In this document: in pieces, positions 60,668-64,000 of the stretch
Position numbering within the stretch: the stretch's first letter is position 1
How the letters are laid out: the number at the start of each line of letters is the position of its first letter
Assembly: GCA_032622095.1 (NCBI GenBank)
Contig: CP136069.1
Location: forward strand, 80,808,958 to 80,872,957
Length of the DNA: 64,000 nt
Source: Siphonodentalium dalli
Taxonomy: Eukaryota; Mollusca; Scaphopoda; Gadilida; Siphonodentaliidae
Direction of reading: 5' to 3'
Notes under the pieces: model-generated
The model's database searches: none
What the model was told of the DNA's origin: nothing
What the model saw: only the letters and a program-made list of their open reading frames with translations
Program-made: the position numbers and the translations under genes

Positions 60668-60829
60668 TTGTTGTATGTGCGTGTTAATAACTTGATAGAT
60701 CAATTTATAACAATGAAAATTTATTCTTTTGATTCAAAACGATCGAGAGTGATGCAAGGGAAGTCACTCACACAGACATTGTTTTCTCTACAATTCGTAC
60801 TACGTAATTTCGTACCAACATTCACTACA
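60668..60829 (-). repeat. 5' LTR of the gag-only element
   Basis: On the plus strand it starts TGTTGTATGTGCGTG and ends ACATTCACTACA. In the element's orientation it precedes gag by about 126 bp. Confidence 0.9.
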
Positions 60830-60965
60830 GAGACTGGTCTCAAGCTTTCCAATTCGGGGAAATTTTAAACCTGACACTCAACCTTAGATTTGAAAATTGC
60901 CAACTGATGGCCATTTCAGTCCAAAATTTTGCAAATGAAAGGGGAAATATGCAAATATTGGTCTA

Positions 60966-61480
60966 AAAACAACAAATACAAGCTGTTTTTGATGTCATTT
61001 TGTCGGGCAGAATCTGGATAACAATATATCCAAAATCCGCTTTGGGGGAAATTTTCTACAGCTCGTTGAAATGGGGTCCTATTTATGGCTTTTTGTGTAA
61101 ATTTTGCTGTTCCTTATTAGTCTAGTGAATCTGATGGAAAGAAAAACCCAACCGTGAACAAATTACTATGCAATATCTTTTGGTGTGTTTGTATGTGACT
61201 AGATCCATATGATAACATAACCAAAATCCCCGTGAATCCCAGGGTGGGAAAACCGTCATTTTTGGGTGAAAAGAATATGTAAACAAAAATGGTGAAAACT
61301 GTAAATTTTCTGGTTGAGACTCCGATTTTAAGGTGAACCTATATTAAATTGGTAACAAGCTGTTGTTTGGTGTTATTTTGTCGGGCAGAATCTGGGGAAC
61401 AAATGTCCAAAATTCGCTTTGGGGAGAATTTTCTACATATCTTTGAAATAGGGTCCTATTTATGGCTTTTATGTGTCAAT
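60966..61480 (+). repeat. Dispersed repeat, tandem portion
   Basis: TTTTGTCGGGCAGAATCTGG and GGGTCCTATTTATGGCTTTT occur twice, near 61000 and 61378, about 380 bp apart. Between them lies an 'ACCCAACCGTGA, ATAACATAACCAAAATCC, AAAAATGGTGAAAA' block that recurs at 63070-63400. Confidence 0.75.
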
Positions 61481-61553
61481 TCCAGGACACTCAAGTTGAT
61501 TATTGTTGACTTGTGGGTATATGTTACACATGTAAAGCCTTTTCTAAAAGGAA

Positions 61554-63090
61554 TCAGTTTTTCGAAAATTCTTCTTGTTTCGATTGGCATCGTGCGGTAT
61601 ACTTCTCACATTGGTATCTATAATTCAACTCTTTGTGGAAAACATTTAGCGATAAGTTAATTGGCTTGAATTTAGTCCTATATATGTATTGTTTAATTAG
61701 GAGCCATAGCATGTTAGTTGTAAAGTTAGGATCCGTTGGTGAAGAGCCGAGAATCATTGTCGTTTGTTGGGGACAGAGATCAATGCTGTTAATTTTACCC
61801 CAATCGCTGAGTTCCTTAATGAATTTCTGAACGTGAAGACAGTTCCAAATATGTGGGAGATGTCTTCTGTCTCGCTTTTACATCTTTCGCATTTATCATC
61901 TTGTCGTAAATTGGACATTTTGAGAAACTTGTTGGTTGATAATATTCGTGAATTTATTCGGAATTGTAGCCATTGCAGCTTTGTGTCCGGCGTCGTGAGA
62001 AAGGGAAGTTTATCCAGTTTGCACCAATTAATTATGTTGTCGGGAAATAACACTTGCCATTTTTTGTGTGCTACAGTAGAAGTTGGAATGTCGATTAAAA
62101 TTTTATAAAAGTCTTGTCCTCCTCGACAGTTTTTAAGCAATTTAATGAAATTATTTGGTAAAAGGGGAGTGACTATTCGAGTTATAGGTTGTTGAAGTTT
62201 TGTTGTAAGTAATTTTATCTGATGTTGGATGTTATTAAGAGTGATGAAGTTTGTATGTATGTTATAGATCCTTAGTAGATCGTCTCGTGTAAGAAAACAT
62301 CCTGTATTGTCCAGCATATCGTTTAAAAAGATAACCCCCTTTTCTCGCCAGGAGGTGAAATTTAATACTTTTCCGTATTGCTTTATATTTGGGTTATTCC
62401 ATAACGTACATGCTGATAATTTGCGATTGTTTCTATCTTTCTCTAGAAATTTTGTAAATGCCATCAGGACATCATGCCAAAAAGGGTTGGTTAATTTCTT
62501 TGCCTGTTTTTCTATGTAAGGGTAGTCATAAGTAAGGAACATAGGGTCATCAAATAAAGGTATATCTATTAATGGAGTCCACTTGGCACTTTTTGTCACG
62601 AGGCGCCTAACCCAAGTTATTTTCATGGACATCATAAAATGTTTAACATCAACCATTTTTAATCCGCCATTCTTATTATCCTGACATATAACTTTGCGTT
62701 TGATTCTATCACGCTTCGAGTTCCAAAGAAAATTAAAGAGCATTGTGTCGAGATTTTTCATAAAAACATTACCGGGATTTGGGAGAGCTACAAAAAGGTG
62801 TGTTAATTTTGGGAGTATTAGTGATTTTATCACAGTTATTCGACCAATGGGTGTATTAAAGTAACCGGTGTTTCCATATTTCTATCAAACGTTTGACTTC
62901 AGCAAGTTTTTTATCATAATTTATATTCATTTTCTCAAGGTTTGTATCAAAGTGTATTCCAAGGAGATTGAAAGTACTATCGAATGTTAGTCCAAGGTCT
63001 GGGCACATAATATCTATACGTTTCGTGTAAGATCCAATCAGTTCCTTATTAGTCCAGTCAAACGGACGGTAGGAAACGCCCAACCGTGAC
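61554..63090 (-). pseudogene. L1/Tx1-type LINE ORF2, C-terminal half, decayed
   Basis: Minus-strand blocks appear in order. FNLLGIHFDTNLEKMNINY (about 62975) is followed by a frameshift near 62860. Then come GRITVIKSLILPKL, LFNFLWNSKRDRIKRK and GGLKMVDVKHFMMSMKITW (about 62670), KLQWLQFRINSRILSTNKF, and the Cys-rich CERCKSETEDISHIF near 61880. After a second frameshift near 61755 follow NMLWLLIKQYIYRTKF and a terminal helix. This order is that of the RT thumb and C-terminal domain of L1/Tx1-group LINEs. The final Cys expected after SHIF is missing. The RT catalytic core and the endonuclease are absent (5' truncation). The fragment sits within the repeat family seen on both sides (60966-61480 and 63070-63400). 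Confidence 0.85.
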
Positions 63091-63400
63091 AAATATTTGC
63101 TTTTGGTCTTTTTGAGTGTGACTATACTCATATAATAACATATCCAAAATCCCCATGAACCAGAATGGGAAAGTCGTAATTTTTGAGTAAAAATACTGGA
63201 ATATGTAAACAAAAATGGTGAAAATTGGAATTTTTTAAATAAACAAATCTGCCAACCATACACGCTCAGTCGAGTTCCCTGACTGCCAAATAATAATATA
63301 TCCAAAATATCCATGGGTTTAATGAAGGGAAAGTCGTTAATTTTGGATAAAAATGAAGAAAATGTGTAAGTAAATGGTGAAAATTGGAATTGTTGTCTGG
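63070..63400 (-). repeat. Dispersed repeat flanking the LINE
   Basis: Contains ATAATAACATATCCAAAATC and GGGAAAGTCGTAATTTTTGA blocks twice (about 63135-63240 and 63290-63390), plus CCCAACCGTGA. It is related to 61130-61320 in the same orientation; a single phrase recurs near 34805. Confidence 0.7.
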
Positions 63401-64000
63401 AAACCAGGTCGGCCAAAATTCTTCTCCAGACTGGGGCCCCAATATTAAACTTGATCCATTTTGTTCGTAAGAATGTCTGCTCCAACTAATTTGACGCTAA
63501 CATGTGGCCGTGAACGTTACGGGGAAATATGGCGGCAATTTCCTGGAGTGTACTACCATTCACTACAGTGTCCTCTAAATTTATTAATGTGAGAGAAACC
63601 TGCAACAAAAAACCCATTATTCCTGTTGCCATAGAATAATTGATGCCTGTCATTTCGTGCATAATTTGACCCTAATACTATAAAATGGCGAATCCTAATC
63701 CGTTATAGTAAGTCATATCCCGAGGATTTGACAATTCGGTGTCTAAACAGTCTTCAAAATGACAGCGAAAATGGCAGACGGAAGTGAACAAGTGAAGCGT
63801 TTTTGTTTGTTTTTGTTTTTTTTAATAAATCTTTCGATATCGAATAAACGTATAGCCAATATGTAGTCATATATGCCACCATACGAGTTTCCAAAGCCAC
63901 CAATAGTTTCATAATACATCAAATGATTGTCCCAAACCACACAACGAGTCCGCCAAACCATATACAGAGTTACAAAACCCATCTGGCATCCAAAAAACCC
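63401..64000. other. No supported gene
   Basis: AT-rich; only short frames, none with recognisable content. Confidence 0.4.

Larger units (their letters stand above)
59700..60829 (-). mobile_element. Gag-only LTR retrotransposon with intact ends
   Basis: Two direct repeats of 161-162 bp bound an 807-bp interior, and both begin TG and end CA. A 5-bp target duplication GAGAC flanks the whole (59695-59699 and 60830-60834). The gag frame is on the minus strand, so the 5' LTR is at 60668-60829. The purine tract GGGAGGGAAGAG directly before the 3' LTR (59861-59872, minus strand) is a typical polypurine tract. ATTGACGACGAGAAT next to the 5' LTR is a possible, altered primer-binding site. Protease, RT, RNase H and integrase are absent, so copying would have needed enzymes from a full-length Ty3/Gypsy-type relative. 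Confidence 0.9.

Overview
This window is animal nuclear DNA: AT-rich, with isolated exons, splice signals, many dispersed repeats and no operons. Its repeat families point to a marine invertebrate, most likely a mollusc or another lophotrochozoan: units built on GGGCCATAACTCTGG, units ending GGTGAGCTAAAA after a GACGGACG run, and units rich in AAGGTCAAGGTCA. That assignment is inference. The window is almost a gene desert. I can support only two kinds of host coding sequence: a duplicated first exon of a secreted PAN/apple-domain protein (3011-3322 and 10502-10813, +), and the last coding exon of an UNC93-like membrane protein (31904-32145, -). Nearly everything else recognisable is mobile-element or repeat DNA.

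Layout. 1-2.5 kb: AT-rich DNA with a candidate terminal-inverted-repeat element. 2.58-12.1 kb: a CR1/Jockey-type LINE scrap and the PAN exon, with about 1.2 kb of this copied almost perfectly 7,491 bp downstream. Between the copies lie a 270-bp tandem duplication, two palindromes and a hairpin made of GTAGTT/AACTAC motifs. 13.26-16.46 kb: a decayed Penelope-like element (PLE) with an SGNH-hydrolase-like domain before its reverse transcriptase (RT) and GIY-YIG endonuclease. 16.5-23.9 kb: foldback and TTAA-target miniature elements (MITEs) and a 1.25-kb long inverted repeat with a 20-22 bp internal rhythm. 24-38 kb: more MITEs, a 0.96-kb element with about 95-bp inverted ends, molluscan-type repeats and the UNC93-like exon. 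41.3-43.6 kb: a second PLE on the minus strand, split by a hAT-like element with a perfect 8-bp target duplication. 45.68-51.55 kb: six head-to-tail copies of the GGTCA-rich repeat. 51.6-55.0 kb: an inverted duplication around a second tandem array. 56.0-58.0 kb: two strong hairpins. 59.7-60.8 kb: a small LTR retrotransposon that keeps only gag. 61.5-63.1 kb: a decayed L1/Tx1-type LINE.

The window records successive insertions more than a working gene neighbourhood. The observations most worth following are the SGNH-RT-GIY-YIG PLE, the gag-only LTR element with intact ends, the dense array of nuclear-receptor-like half-sites, and the very recent duplication of the PAN exon. No tRNA, rRNA or CRISPR could be supported.
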